A stretch of 64,000 nt of DNA from Triangularia verruculosa (lineage: Eukaryota > Ascomycota > Sordariomycetes > Sordariales > Podosporaceae): assembly GCA_033296885.1 (NCBI GenBank), contig MU863898.1, positions 248,001-312,000 of the forward strand. Direction: 5' to 3'. The first letter of the stretch is position 1; each line of letters begins with the position of its first letter. Shown here piece by piece: positions 46,303-56,335 of this stretch. Under the pieces are notes generated by a model that saw only the letters and a program-made list of their open reading frames with translations, made no database searches and was not told the origin of the DNA. Made by a program: the position numbers and the translations under genes.

Positions 46303-47340
46303 AAGGGTTTAAAAGAGCTGAGGCTCTCGTTAAGATGGGACTATGACAGAAGCAAGTGTATATGGTGATGCTGAGACATGCCTAATAAAAAGAATTAAAC
46401 CCCGCGATACCTCCCAAAAAGTTCCCCAACAGTCTCATACAGCACGCAAACATATCCCCAACCGACATCTTAACAAAACGGCAATAATGGAGCTGCAAGC
46501 CCCGTCTCACCGAACGTCCCCCAAGGGATTACACCCTTCTCCCCCCCCCCACGCCGAACTCACACCAGGACCAACACCAAGCCCCCAGCAGTGCCAACGC
46601 CAACACCAACCCCCCCAGCACCAACACCAACACCCCCAGACCCAAACCGAAAACACATATAGTCGCCGAAGCGACACCCAAACGACAGCAAACACCAGAA
46701 CCCACCAACCCAAACCGAGAAAACGGCGACAAGAGCAACGAATGGGAGCTAAGAAATTGTTAGTTGAACTCAAGACATACGGGGATGATGTTGAAAATGC
46801 CAAGGGAAGAAACCCAGATATCTGGGACAAACAACAAGCTGCCCGACAGGGTGGCACTTAAAGCCTGGAAAAGCTGGGTAGGATTGACAATAAACGATCA
46901 TTACGTACAGCAACGAAGGTTGGCCGAAGGCCAAAAGGCTCTCCGGACTGAACCGGGGCCGGAGCGGCAACGGAAGAAAACAGCGCCGGGGACGGAGCCA
47001 AAGCCAAAGACGAGGGCGGGGCAGGAACAACCCAAGCCGGGGTCGGGGCAGCGGGAGTCGCGGCAGCGGCGTTGGCGGGCCGGGAAACGCCGGCGATAGC
47101 GGGGGCGGCACCGGGGGCAACAGCGGGAGCGGCAGGGCCGGGAGCAGCAGTGGTGGCGGCGGCAGCGGCAGCAACGGGAGCGGCGGCAGCGGGCCGGGCG
47201 GACCGACCGGGAACGCCAGCACCAGGAGCGGGGGCAGCAGCGGCGGCGGCGGCGGCGAGCAGCGCGGGCGGCCTGTGAGGAATCCGTTAGCATATGACCG
47301 GACAGCAATTCCGCCGGTTCTAGTGAGGGGGTTCCGCCTC
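46303..47340. other. Low-complexity region, possible decayed gene
   Basis: The first half encodes Pro/Gln/His-rich low-complexity sequence (46343-46861). A short ordinary-looking piece (KLLVELKTYGDDVENAKGRN, about 46750-46810) follows and its frame shifts to ITINDHYVQQRRLAEGQ-like sequence near 46890. 47040-47280 is extremely GC-rich GGCAGCGGG-type sequence, reading Gly/Ser-rich or Ala-rich depending on frame. I cannot assemble one intact gene and see no known domain. Confidence 0.35.
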
Positions 47341-48194
47341 CAACTGGGCCATTGAAACAACTGCAAAGGGAAGAACATCTTGCCAGACCGGAGCGGTGGT
47401 GGGTGAAGGTCCCCAAGGCTTTCGACGACAGTAAAGGGCAGGGAAGTCCCGCGGCCTCTTCAAGGGGTTCGGTGGAAGGCCAACACTCTGACTTGTTCGG
47501 GTAGGTAAGGTATCTTCACCGTTGCTGCCACTTGACTGCCGCGGCTCCGTCTTGAACTTCGCTGTTTCTGCTACCAACACTCTTGGACCTGGCCCGATAG
47601 AGATGGAGCACGGGGGAAAGAGCACAAGAGGCGAGTGGGATACTTACTGTGTTGGTTCCAAATGGCCAAGGAGAAGCAGGCATGGTCTATCTACTGTTAG
47701 ATACCGAGGTCTGCAACCGTCACAATGAAGAGGGTTGGTAGGACGCACTTCTGGCTTTGGGAGCTATTCCAACAATGACACGTAAGTTGCTGATATTGCT
47801 AACGGTTTCCAGTTTTGAGGACTTACATTTTCGTCCGGCGTTTTGGTTGAGTGAAAGCTGCAATAGAATGATAAGCAACTATGATATAGTGTGGTATTCG
47901 AAAGGGGTCTTACCAGAAAGAGAGTGGCTCGTGATATCTGAGCCTCGTGCTGAAGAGAAAAAAAAGAAAAGACGCGAGAGGCCGAGACTCCAGCTTCAAC
48001 AGGGCTTCCAGAAAAACGTGCACTCAGGCCCCTGACGTAACCAGTGATTGGTGCCTATGCTTTGTGCGGCATCGGCAGACATTAAGTAGGAGAGGAAGGA
48101 GCTCTGAGTAGGACTCCTTCCTCCTCACTGCGTGGAGGCAAGTCAATGCAACATGCCTGATGCACCAGGCGGTTTAACATCTGAGGACGGGAAG

Positions 48195-48360
48195 TCCTTC
48201 CCCCAGCGACCTCAAGTTCTTGGATGACCCCAAGTTGTACATTACCGGGAAACTTGACCTCTTCCTGGCCATCGCCCAGAAGGATCCCATTGAGGCCATC
48301 AAGTTCGTCACGGTCCCCGAGATTGCCGGCGGTATCGCCGCCATCTTCCTCACTATAGGC
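48195..48360 (+). pseudogene. Coding-like fragment of unknown protein
   Basis: One plus-strand frame reads smoothly as SDLKFLDDPKLYITGKLDLF and then AIAQKDPIEAIKFVTVPEIA, followed by a hydrophobic segment GGIAAIFLTIG. Third codon positions are C-biased like real genes here. There is no start codon or downstream continuation, so it looks like a displaced piece of a membrane-associated protein gene. Family not recognised. Confidence 0.35.
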
Positions 48361-48450
48361 TTGCGAAGATTACGAGCATGGCCAAGATGCAGTTGAAATG
48401 TGCTCATCACGGGATGATGGTTCCAGTCTATGCTCTCCAGCCTTTTCATG

Positions 48451-48489
48451 CCCCTGAATGCCCCTGAATGCCCCTGAATGCCCCTGATG
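48451..48489 (+). repeat. Tandem decanucleotide CCCCTGAATG, about 4 copies
   Basis: Three perfect copies of CCCCTGAATG followed by CCCCTGATG. Confidence 0.95.
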
Positions 48490-49598
48490 GTAAGGTACCC
48501 CCGAATGCCGTTTAATATCAGACTGCATCTTCATGTCGATGACAACCACCCCAACATGAAGTGCCTTTCGAAACGTACCTCCTGGAACTTGCCTCTCATT
48601 CGAGTTACCATCAAAATCGAAGATTTCAAAGCTCCTTCCCACTCCCGTCGGCTGGCTCTCGGGCTTTCCCATTCCACCACAGCGACCCAGGTGGAGCCCT
48701 TAAAGAGGCTGCCTAAGGTAGAATGAGCTGATCCCGATTCAGCTGTCGAACGGAATCCAGAGTGCTGCAACAGCCCGGTAGGTCTGCGCGGCTCTTGCCT
48801 TGTCAAATACATACCTCTCAAGGGACCTTCCTTATGGGATATGGATACCTACAGGAGAAAGCACGCCATTGCCTGCGTCTGTTTAGAGTTCAGCACAGAC
48901 ATTTCAGCTCCCCGTCAGGCATCTAATTCAGGCATGGGAACCTGAGGATGAATCCAGTCAACCTGAATCAGGATTAAGGTACCAAGTATACCCGACGTCC
49001 GCAGACCTGCCCATCATCCTCAACGGATCAATGTTCCCGTCCAGGCCGCCATTTCTGGCCCTGGTTGTAAGGAATTTACTGTCTTCGTGAGGCGATGCAA
49101 CACTGTGGAATCTTCATGCTATCTTGAACTCTCGATTCTGGACCGGTCCAAAGTGCACATGAAGAGAAACCCAAAGACATTGCTCGCGTCCCATCTTTTC
49201 GAAGCGAAGACTGCCAGAGGGAAGGATCCCTGCAGTCCCCCCTCCAGCATTGACCAGTCATCGGACCTGATAGTTTCGCCAATGGCTCCGTCTGTTGCGA
49301 AATATCATGATGGGAATGAGCGTCGCCGCAGAACCTCCGGAACGTTGGGGAGGAGTCTCTTCTATTGTTAGGTATTTATCATGGCCAGGAAAGAAGGAGA
49401 AAACCCCGAGTCCGGCTCTCGGCTGGTTTCTCGTCCCCCCAGAGATCCACCAAATGCACAACTGATGGTGCTACTCGGGGCACTCGTCATAACCCCTTGA
49501 TTCCCTTCCGAGGCTGACTATGCCGGCAATAACGAAGCAAAGTCCCCACTCCCAATACTAAACGTAGGAAGATTGAGCACTCTAACGATGAAACCTAA

Positions 49599-50524
49599 AC
49601 TTTCACTTCCAAGCGCAGCAACAACTCTTTCGTGAATCGAGATGATCAAGATGACTTCCCCCCGCAGTCCACTGGCGGAAGAGAAGAAATTGAGGACAAT
49701 GACTTACCATCGTACGTTGACCTTTCTCCTATGTATGCATCGCCCCCGACCCTTATCTTGGCAGTGATTAATGGTATGTCGACCACATTGTCGACCATAG
49801 AATCACCAATAAGGGCGTCAAGTACAAGATTCGATGGCGAAGTTACACTGAGAAGGATGATACCTGGGAGCCAGAGTGCAATATCTCTGAAGACAGGGTG
49901 GACGAGTACAACAAGGGTCAGGACTCGAGCTCAGATGACGACGCACCACTCGTTCGCTCACGCGACAGCCGTCGTCCCAACGCGGCTGTTGATTCAAGTT
50001 CGGATGACGACGCACCACTCGTTCGCCCACGCGGTAGCCGTCGTTCCAAAGCGACGGTTGACTCGAGTTCAGATCGCGAGGATGCCAATGATGAGGACAA
50101 TGATGAGCACGGACATGATGATCTGCTCCATCAAGACAATCACGCTGGTCACTCCTGTTCGCATGAAGATGGCAGCGATGCCGAATTTTTTCATGAAGAG
50201 GAGGGTGAGGATGAAAGTGAGGATGACGACTACAACGATGAGCCTGAGTCTGACTTCGGCGAAGACGTTGTTGTTGAGGATGGACAGTTGGTCAACCTGA
50301 ATGAGTATCCGGATGAAGACGACACTCCCTATCAAACACAACCATCTGCCAAGAAGGCCAAGAAGACCAAACAACCGCTCCAGCTCTCTAAGGACGAACC
50401 TCCTGCCCATCTATTTGAGGGAGCTCCCGACGAGAATGCTAAGCGCTTCCAAGAGTGGCTCAAGCTTTTTGTCTACTGTCTCTGGACTGGGATTGATGTC
50501 AAGGCCAAGGAGAAGGGTGAATAA
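49599..50524 (+). pseudogene. Chromodomain protein gene interrupted by a stop codon
   Basis: Exon 49599-49711 and exon 49765-50524 are separated by a 53-bp GT-AG intron and share one frame. Immediately after the splice the frame reads Asp, TAA (49769-49771), then WYVDHIVDHRITNKGVKYKI and SYTEKDDTWEPE. This is a chromodomain with its aromatic cage residues, where D-E/Q-W would be usual. There is no ATG in frame for exon 1 (it opens after a stop at 49596). Downstream are two near-identical repeats DSSSDDDAPLVRxRxSRR, an acidic region, and a C-terminal QEWLKLFVYCLWTGIDVKAK. In the repeat-rich zone, a CAA/CAG-to-TAA type change is what RIP produces, but GAA-to-TAA is equally possible. Chromodomains also occur in retrotransposon integrases; the acidic tail argues against that here. 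Confidence 0.6.
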
Positions 50525-50880
50525 ACTTGAAGTTACGGAATGGCCAATGTAGAGCATTGGCGGATAGTAATGCTACGTCATTTATTTCCGCCACGACATT
50601 TAAAAACGGACTTACTTGCCTGTGAGCGTTTGTGTTCCATCTGATATATACTCCCCTCGGTCTGCCAGCCTGGGAGATGAAGTGAATGAAAGCAGCACTC
50701 GTAATTTGAAGAGTGTAAATCCAATATAAAAAAAGTGGCTTCAGGCAGCCATTACGACGGGCAGGACAGATTAAGACTCACGTTACCTAGGTAGGTTCTA
50801 TGTCGACATGCCCCTAGCACAGTGCCATGTTGTGGACGAAACAACAGGGACCATAAGGTAATGCAATACCAAGGCCTCAT

Positions 50881-51075
50881 TAAAAGATAGTTAAAAGCGT
50901 CGAAAGAGATAGTTTAAGGCCGTTGAGAAATAGTTAAGTATGGTGAAAGATAGTTTAAAGGTATCAAAAGATAGTCTGAGGGCGTCAAGAGATAGTTAAT
51001 AGGCCTTTTTTGCAACTTTTAAAGTGTAATCCTGGCTTGCAGTACCAAATTTCTATTTTGTCCACGGCGTGCCGG
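50881..51075 (+). repeat. Dispersed repeat, copy 1 (GATAGTTAAAG array plus tail)
   Basis: About six imperfect 20-23 bp units centred on GATAGTTTAAGGC are followed by a tail with CCTTTTTTGC, GGCTTGCAGTACC and TTTGTCCACGGCGTGCC. The same array and tail recur in the same orientation at 53025-53225. Confidence 0.8.
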
Positions 51076-51417
51076 GCTCGAAGTTGGGAAGACAGTCTTT
51101 GTCGGCGGCAGGATCGCAAGGCAGTCAAAGAACTGAGCTCCAGGCAGCTGCTAGAGGAAGAAGATCCGGCAAAGACCCGGGAATAGCTGCCCATTTGTTG
51201 GTTGTGAGAAAGAGTTGGCTTTTGGCGGGATTCGTGGTAGCCACCTAGCCGGTGTGTAAGAACGTCTGCAGTGGCAGAATTTGTGGTTGGTCAACGAAGA
51301 AGACGAGTCACCATGCGGCAGCCGTTGATTTAAAGGCCTAGCAAGTCGCTAGCCAATTGTGCCACTGCAAGGCCTTTGGCTGCGGACGGAACGTACAAAA
51401 GTGAGCTCCCCTCTGGA

Positions 51418-51432
51418 TAACCCTAACCCTAA
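51418..51432 (+). repeat. Short interstitial telomere-like repeat
   Basis: TAACCCTAACCCTAA, about 2.5 units of CCCTAA, the complement of the fungal telomere repeat TTAGGG. Too short to be a telomere. Confidence 0.6.
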
Positions 51433-51467
51433 TGACTGGTGATCCCCCCCTTATAGCCCTTCCCCCA

Positions 51468-52414
51468 TCAAATACCAAAGAATTTCATGTCATCTGCTCC
51501 CCTCATTGGAACTGAGTGGCCGACTCCGACAGCCCAAACACCAATCAGTTTTCCATCGCCCCAGGAGTAAGTCGTGTACCTACTCTGAGGGATGTTGGCC
51601 TGTGTGACATCAGGTTTGGCGGGATCATAGCCGAACACGCCTGCCCATTGCTTAATTGTCTCATTGTAGTTGTTCTGGTGAAGAGTCGAATCGGCAGAGC
51701 CGTGGTAGATCATCATTTTTGGACGAGCACCGGTATATCCCTGATACATGTCGAAGACCATCTTCGCCCAGACCTCTGGGGTACCACGAGCCTGACCATT
51801 GGCGCAAGACGAATTCCAAGCGTTGGTGCCACCCGATTGCGAGTAGAAGCAGCCTGCCGCTGTGCCGGAGTAGACGATGCCTGCAGCGAAGAGGTCCGGG
51901 TAGGTAGCGGCCATGACGTTCTATCGCCCGGTTCCAACACGTTAGTACAACAGGAGAGGTGATATAGATCAAAGTAACTGACCGTCATCATGCCACCAGA
52001 GGAAGTTCCCGTCACAAACACCTTGGTGGGGTCCGCATTGTATTGCTGAAGTGTGTATTTGACCATGTTGGCGATCGCGTTGCTGTTGCCACCACCCTCG
52101 TGGGTGAGAGTAGCACGTGAAGATACATCCCAACACGTTCCACTAAAGGGGCTCTCAGGGTAGATTACTATGAAACCCTTCTGATCGGCGAGCTGTCTGT
52201 ACGGGGAACCGGTGAAGTAGGCCTGGGCGGTTCCAGTGCAGTAGTGAATCGCCACAACGATGGGGGGCTTCGCCGCAAGGTTTCTGGGGACATAAATGAA
52301 CATTTTCGCGTTAGAAGGATTAGCTCCAAAGTTATTTACGCGGGTGAGACTCTGGGCCATGACGCTGTTGCCCAGGAGGGCGAGAGCCGCTGTAAGCTGA
52401 CCGAAGAACTTCAT
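51468..52414 (-). CDS. Secreted CE1-type esterase (acetyl xylan / feruloyl esterase, PHB depolymerase fold)
   Basis: Exons 51983-52414 and 51468-51920 with a 62-bp intron; 294 residues. Signal peptide MKFFGQLTAALALLGNSVMA. The catalytic domain has PIVVAIHYCTGTAQAYF (oxyanion region), YPESPFSGTCWDV, and the nucleophile elbow VTGTSSGGMM (Ser in GxSxG). The latter is followed after the splice by NVMAATYPDLFAAGIVYSG. The acidic strand is MMIYHGSADSTLH and the terminal His is in VGVGHSVPMRG. This matches fungal CE1 acetyl xylan or feruloyl esterases of the PHB-depolymerase group. No CBM1. It releases ester-linked groups from plant xylan outside the cell. The gene lies between two copies of a dispersed repeat. 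Confidence 0.92.
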
Positions 52415-54962
52415 CGTGATGAATTTGCGTGGGATGAAGACCTTCCACAGTGTTGTGTGTGTTCTGGAGAAACAGCCGATCAATGCCATTTATATCAATA
52501 AAAGAGGCTCATCCGTTTTGGTCCTCACCCCAAGGTAGTCTCTTCCCCGCGCTGAACATATTGCCTTACACTTCCTTTCCCCCGCTACCACGTTACCGGT
52601 GACCTATAGCGTTAGACGCATTCGTCGCTTTGCTGCTGACTTGGACGGAGAAGTCGACGAATCTAATCACTGTGAAAGGCTGATATGGTGTTGATTTAAC
52701 CGGGGTCCCTGAGCTGTTTCAATTGCTTTTGGTGGCAACAACGGAAGCGAGAAGGAGATCTCGGCAGTCAATAAGGGAGCTATGGAAGTGCGAAGTGGGG
52801 TGGTTACACCCCTTTCCAAAGTGGTGTGCAATTTGGATGAATCAACAAGGACGTCTTCTCTCCGCAGACGACCGGGGATTTTGGATACAATTTGCGGGAA
52901 CAAACTGTTTATTACCATTCCGATCATGCTCATAAAATAATAACAGCTATCCCTATCGCTGCGCCCTAGCACGTCCTTAGACAAAGTAACTGGTACTGCG
53001 AAGTGGGAATACAACATTGAAAGATGATTAAAAGGCCCTGAAAGATAGTTAAAGGGTCTTAAAAGATAGTTCAAAGGCCTGAAGAAATATTGAGAACACT
53101 TTAAAAGGACTCTTCAGGGGTTAAAAGATAGTAATAAGCCTTTTAAAAATAATAAGCAGGCCTTTTCTCCTATATTGTAGGCGTGATCCCGGCTTGTAGT
53201 ACTAATCAGTTTGTCCACGGCGTGCCTAGGTAGGTACCTGATACCTTTCACTAACCGCCGAACATAGATATGATGCTCGATTATCACTCTCCGGAATATA
53301 GCCCTTGGCCTGCGCAAGGTCGTAGCCAACACTCTAAAGTACCTAGGTGAGTTGTCCTGCTACATATTCAGAATCACAAGAAGAAAGAATAAGGTACCGT
53401 TCATATTGACAGAGATGGGGAGATATGCTAGTCCAGGCCGAGGGAATTGCGTCACTGGAAGAGCATGAGAAGAGTTTGGAAGCGGTGATATGGACCGGCA
53501 GATAATGTGCAACTTGAAGAATAAGTGTCAGGTGCCCACTTCCCGATATCCAAAAAACAAGAACACACCCCCTCTTAAGTTCATGTTATTGCCTGCTTTT
53601 TGGGCAACAGTTCAAGACACCAGTTAAGGAGCAAATATTGGTGGGATCCCGTGTAAGCGCTGGCCATCTGAAGGCTGCTTTAGCGCCCGGCGGCACCGTC
53701 GGCCGAGACAATGCGACCGCGGCTCATGACGGAACTCAAAGAATGTTCATTGGACAAAATCTGTCAGTCGGCGGGATTTGGCGCGAACAAGCGGGTGTTT
53801 TGCTGTCCAACCACTGGAAAGCATCGGGAAGGACTCAACACGTCGCCGAGCCTCATGGACAAACAAAGGGCATTGTGTGTTTCAAGATTTCGAGGGTGGT
53901 GTGGCTTGAAGCCTCCTGACCAATCGGCTGCGGGGAACCGTGGTTGTGGCTGGTGCACGTCCATCGCGTGGCGTTGGAGTCTGGGAAGGGGCCCCTGGCT
54001 GTCTCATGTCGCAGAAAACGTCGGGCCAAGACAGACCGTTGGTGGGGAACCCTTAAGGGGAACGCTGCAATTTCGACCTGAGGTCACCAGCATCTCTTAG
54101 CCATCATCAGGTCGACATGACAGGAATTCCTATCGGTTTAATAATCGTCGCACAAACGACAAAGTCATCCAGTGCGATGTCACAGATCCGCGGTCGCCGT
54201 CCAATGTCGACTTGATATGGCACAGCGACTTCCACCGACTTCTCGCTTGCCCTACCCCAGACCTGTCCGGGGCCTGTGTGTGGCCGATTGGGCGGGGCAA
54301 TGTGGAACAGGCGGTGCCGCACATTCGACCTCCTCTGACGGACACCGTTCCATCCACGTCGATCCGACACGAATCGCACAGGCATCGCGCCCAGCCTCTG
54401 CCAGGAGAGCCTCAACATGCCCGACCTTCCCCCCCTGATTATCCCAAACCATCCCGTCTTGTCCTGAACAAGATGCTTCCCCCCCCCTGCCTTAGGTTTT
54501 CTCCCTAGCCTCTCTTTTTTTAGTCTCTTCCTTGCCTCAACAGCCCACTGCTCAGGTCATTCTTGAGGATCCTGGCTGATCTTGATCTACGTTGCATTTT
54601 GATACCCACCTGGGCTGTTCTGTCGTTTCCGCACCCTTGCTACCCGTCGTTTAAGCCCTTTGTCTCGCCCCTACCGAGCCTTTGGCAGCTTTCGCGTCTC
54701 TCCTGCTCCTTTTCCCTTCTGTTTCTTCACCTTCGCACTCTTTTCGGTGATGATCTTTGGACTTGGTTAGGAAACATCTTGTGTGAATTTTCCTTCCCTT
54801 GACTGGGCAGGCCCCGCTTTCTCTTCAACCACGCTCTTTCACTACATTACCTCAATCGATAGCGACGATACTCCGATCCGACTCGACGCCGGACGAACAA
54901 CAGCAAAACAAGTAATACAGGGAGGACCGAGACACGCTCATTAATAACACAAAACGACGACA
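52415..54962. other. 2.5 kb region without supported gene
   Basis: It contains the second dispersed repeat copy at 53025-53225. The remainder shows only short frames without motifs. The last 500 bp should be the promoter and CT-rich 5' leader of the next gene. Confidence 0.4.
53025..53225 (+). repeat. Dispersed repeat, copy 2 (GATAGTTAAAG array plus tail)
   Basis: Array of GATAGTTAAAGG-type units, then a tail with GGCCTTTTCTCC, GGCTTGTAGTACT and TTTGTCCACGGCGTGCC, parallel to the copy at 50881-51075. Differences between the tails include C/T transitions. Confidence 0.8.
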
Positions 54963-55999
54963 ATGATTTGGCAAAGGACGTTGGTGGCCTCGCTCCTGGC
55001 GATGGGGGCTCAGGCTGGTATTGGCGACATGGTGGCCGAGGGCATGGTGAAGGGAAGCCCGTCGGTCGAGAGAAGGTTACAAGAAATCGCAAAGGCAAAC
55101 ATCTTGTCGAGGGGATACATGGAGATCAGGCAAGTGCCGGGCCTATCAACCGGTATTGGCAGTAACACACCACTGAACGCCGACGGAACCATCGACATGG
55201 ATAAGTGGAATGAGCAGGTCAACCAAGCCTGCAGAGATTCCCTCTCAACTCTCAATGTGGCGTCGAACCCCTCGGGCGCCTGCATCTGCTACAATCTTCC
55301 CGTGCTCAACAACGTCACCGGCACTTTTGAGGCCGACCTAAGACTATTCCAAGTCAGCGCGCCAACGGGCGATTTTCAGGGTATTCCGCAGGAACGAATC
55401 AACGTTTCGCTGAGCTACAATGGCGCTTCGGTCGCCATGAAGAATGGTGTCACCCCTGGGGGCCCCGAACCAGCGGAAGAAGGGAATTTGCGGCTTCTCC
55501 GGTCCTTCGTGTTTGTAGGCCAAATCAACAACGACGCAATGGGAGGGGAAGAAATCCCCATGTAAGCAACGCCCGAGCTCTCGGTGAAAAATCCACAAGC
55601 TAACTTTGCATGAATAGGGCCCAATTACAAGCTCTGGTTATGCCTATTGTCACTCTGTCAGCGGCGAATGGTGACGGCCAAACCGTGAGCACCAACGTCT
55701 CAGTGAACGAGGCCGCCTTCGTATCCGGCGTATTCTCCCAAGAAGTCGTCATGAGCACCTTCCGGATGGCCGAGCTTGCTGTGGAGGAAGAAGTTGCCCG
55801 CCTCAAGAACGGCACCACTGCATTTGTGCTTCCCGGTGTGCAGTTGCTTATTTTCCCCATTGGTCTCATCATCACAAGCATCTGGCTTGTGGTTGCCGTG
55901 GCTGCCTACGGCATGGGAACATATGCGCGTTACAACTTCAGGGAGTCTCACAGGAGAATGGTGGCCAAGACGCAGAAAGGCACCGCACCACGCTTCTAA
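54963..55999 (+). CDS. Secretory-pathway protein with C-terminal transmembrane helix, unknown
   Basis: Exons 54963-55561 and 55618-55999 with a 56-bp intron; 326 residues. Signal peptide MIWQRTLVASLLAMGAQA. A long luminal/extracellular part follows, with a Cys-containing core (NPSGACICYNLPVLNN) and candidate N-glycosylation sites (NVT, NVS, NGT). One TM helix (VQLLIFPIGLIITSIWLVVA, about 275-295) precedes a short basic cytosolic tail. No enzyme motif. Looks like a conserved fungal membrane protein; function unknown. Confidence 0.82.
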
Positions 56000-56335
56000 G
56001 CCATCGTTCCCCCACTTTCTGTTTTGATACCAGCTGCTCTTTGACGTCCAAGGGGTAGCACTTTGTCAATTTTGCCTACCTGTTTTTCTCGATTTTTGTC
56101 ACCACGCCTTTGTATTTATCGCCCGCCATCGACTGGGACCTAAGATGCTCAGTCCAGGCCGTATACTTTTCTGTACATATATACACATACCTATCTTCAT
56201 AGCGTTTGAGTTACGGTAGCATCTGCTCTAGGCTGAACATAGAATCATCATCACAAATAGGAGAAGGACTCTCCAATCATTATTGTCATGAGAGGTACAA
56301 AAACCGCACCCGCACTTCCAAGGTTCTGTTCCACA
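56000..56335. other. Convergent 3' intergenic region
   Basis: About 335 bp between convergent stops; 3' UTRs only. Confidence 0.4.

Larger units (their letters stand above)
47341..49598. other. Mostly non-coding region with one coding-like relic
   Basis: 2.2 kb without an intact gene. It holds the coding-like fragment at 48195-48360 and the decanucleotide repeat at 48451-48489; otherwise I see nothing. Confidence 0.4.
50525..51467. other. Repeat-bearing intergenic region
   Basis: About 940 bp without a gene. It includes the first copy of the dispersed repeat (50881-51075) and a telomere-like string at 51418-51432. Confidence 0.5.

Noticed and set aside
47072..47278. Ala-rich 68-codon frame
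   Set aside because: A by-product of GGC/GCA low-complexity DNA; three frames are equally repetitive and no start or domain supports one.
53638..54438. Overlapping short plus-strand frames
   Set aside because: No domain, no consistent codon bias, and no splice-joined continuation.
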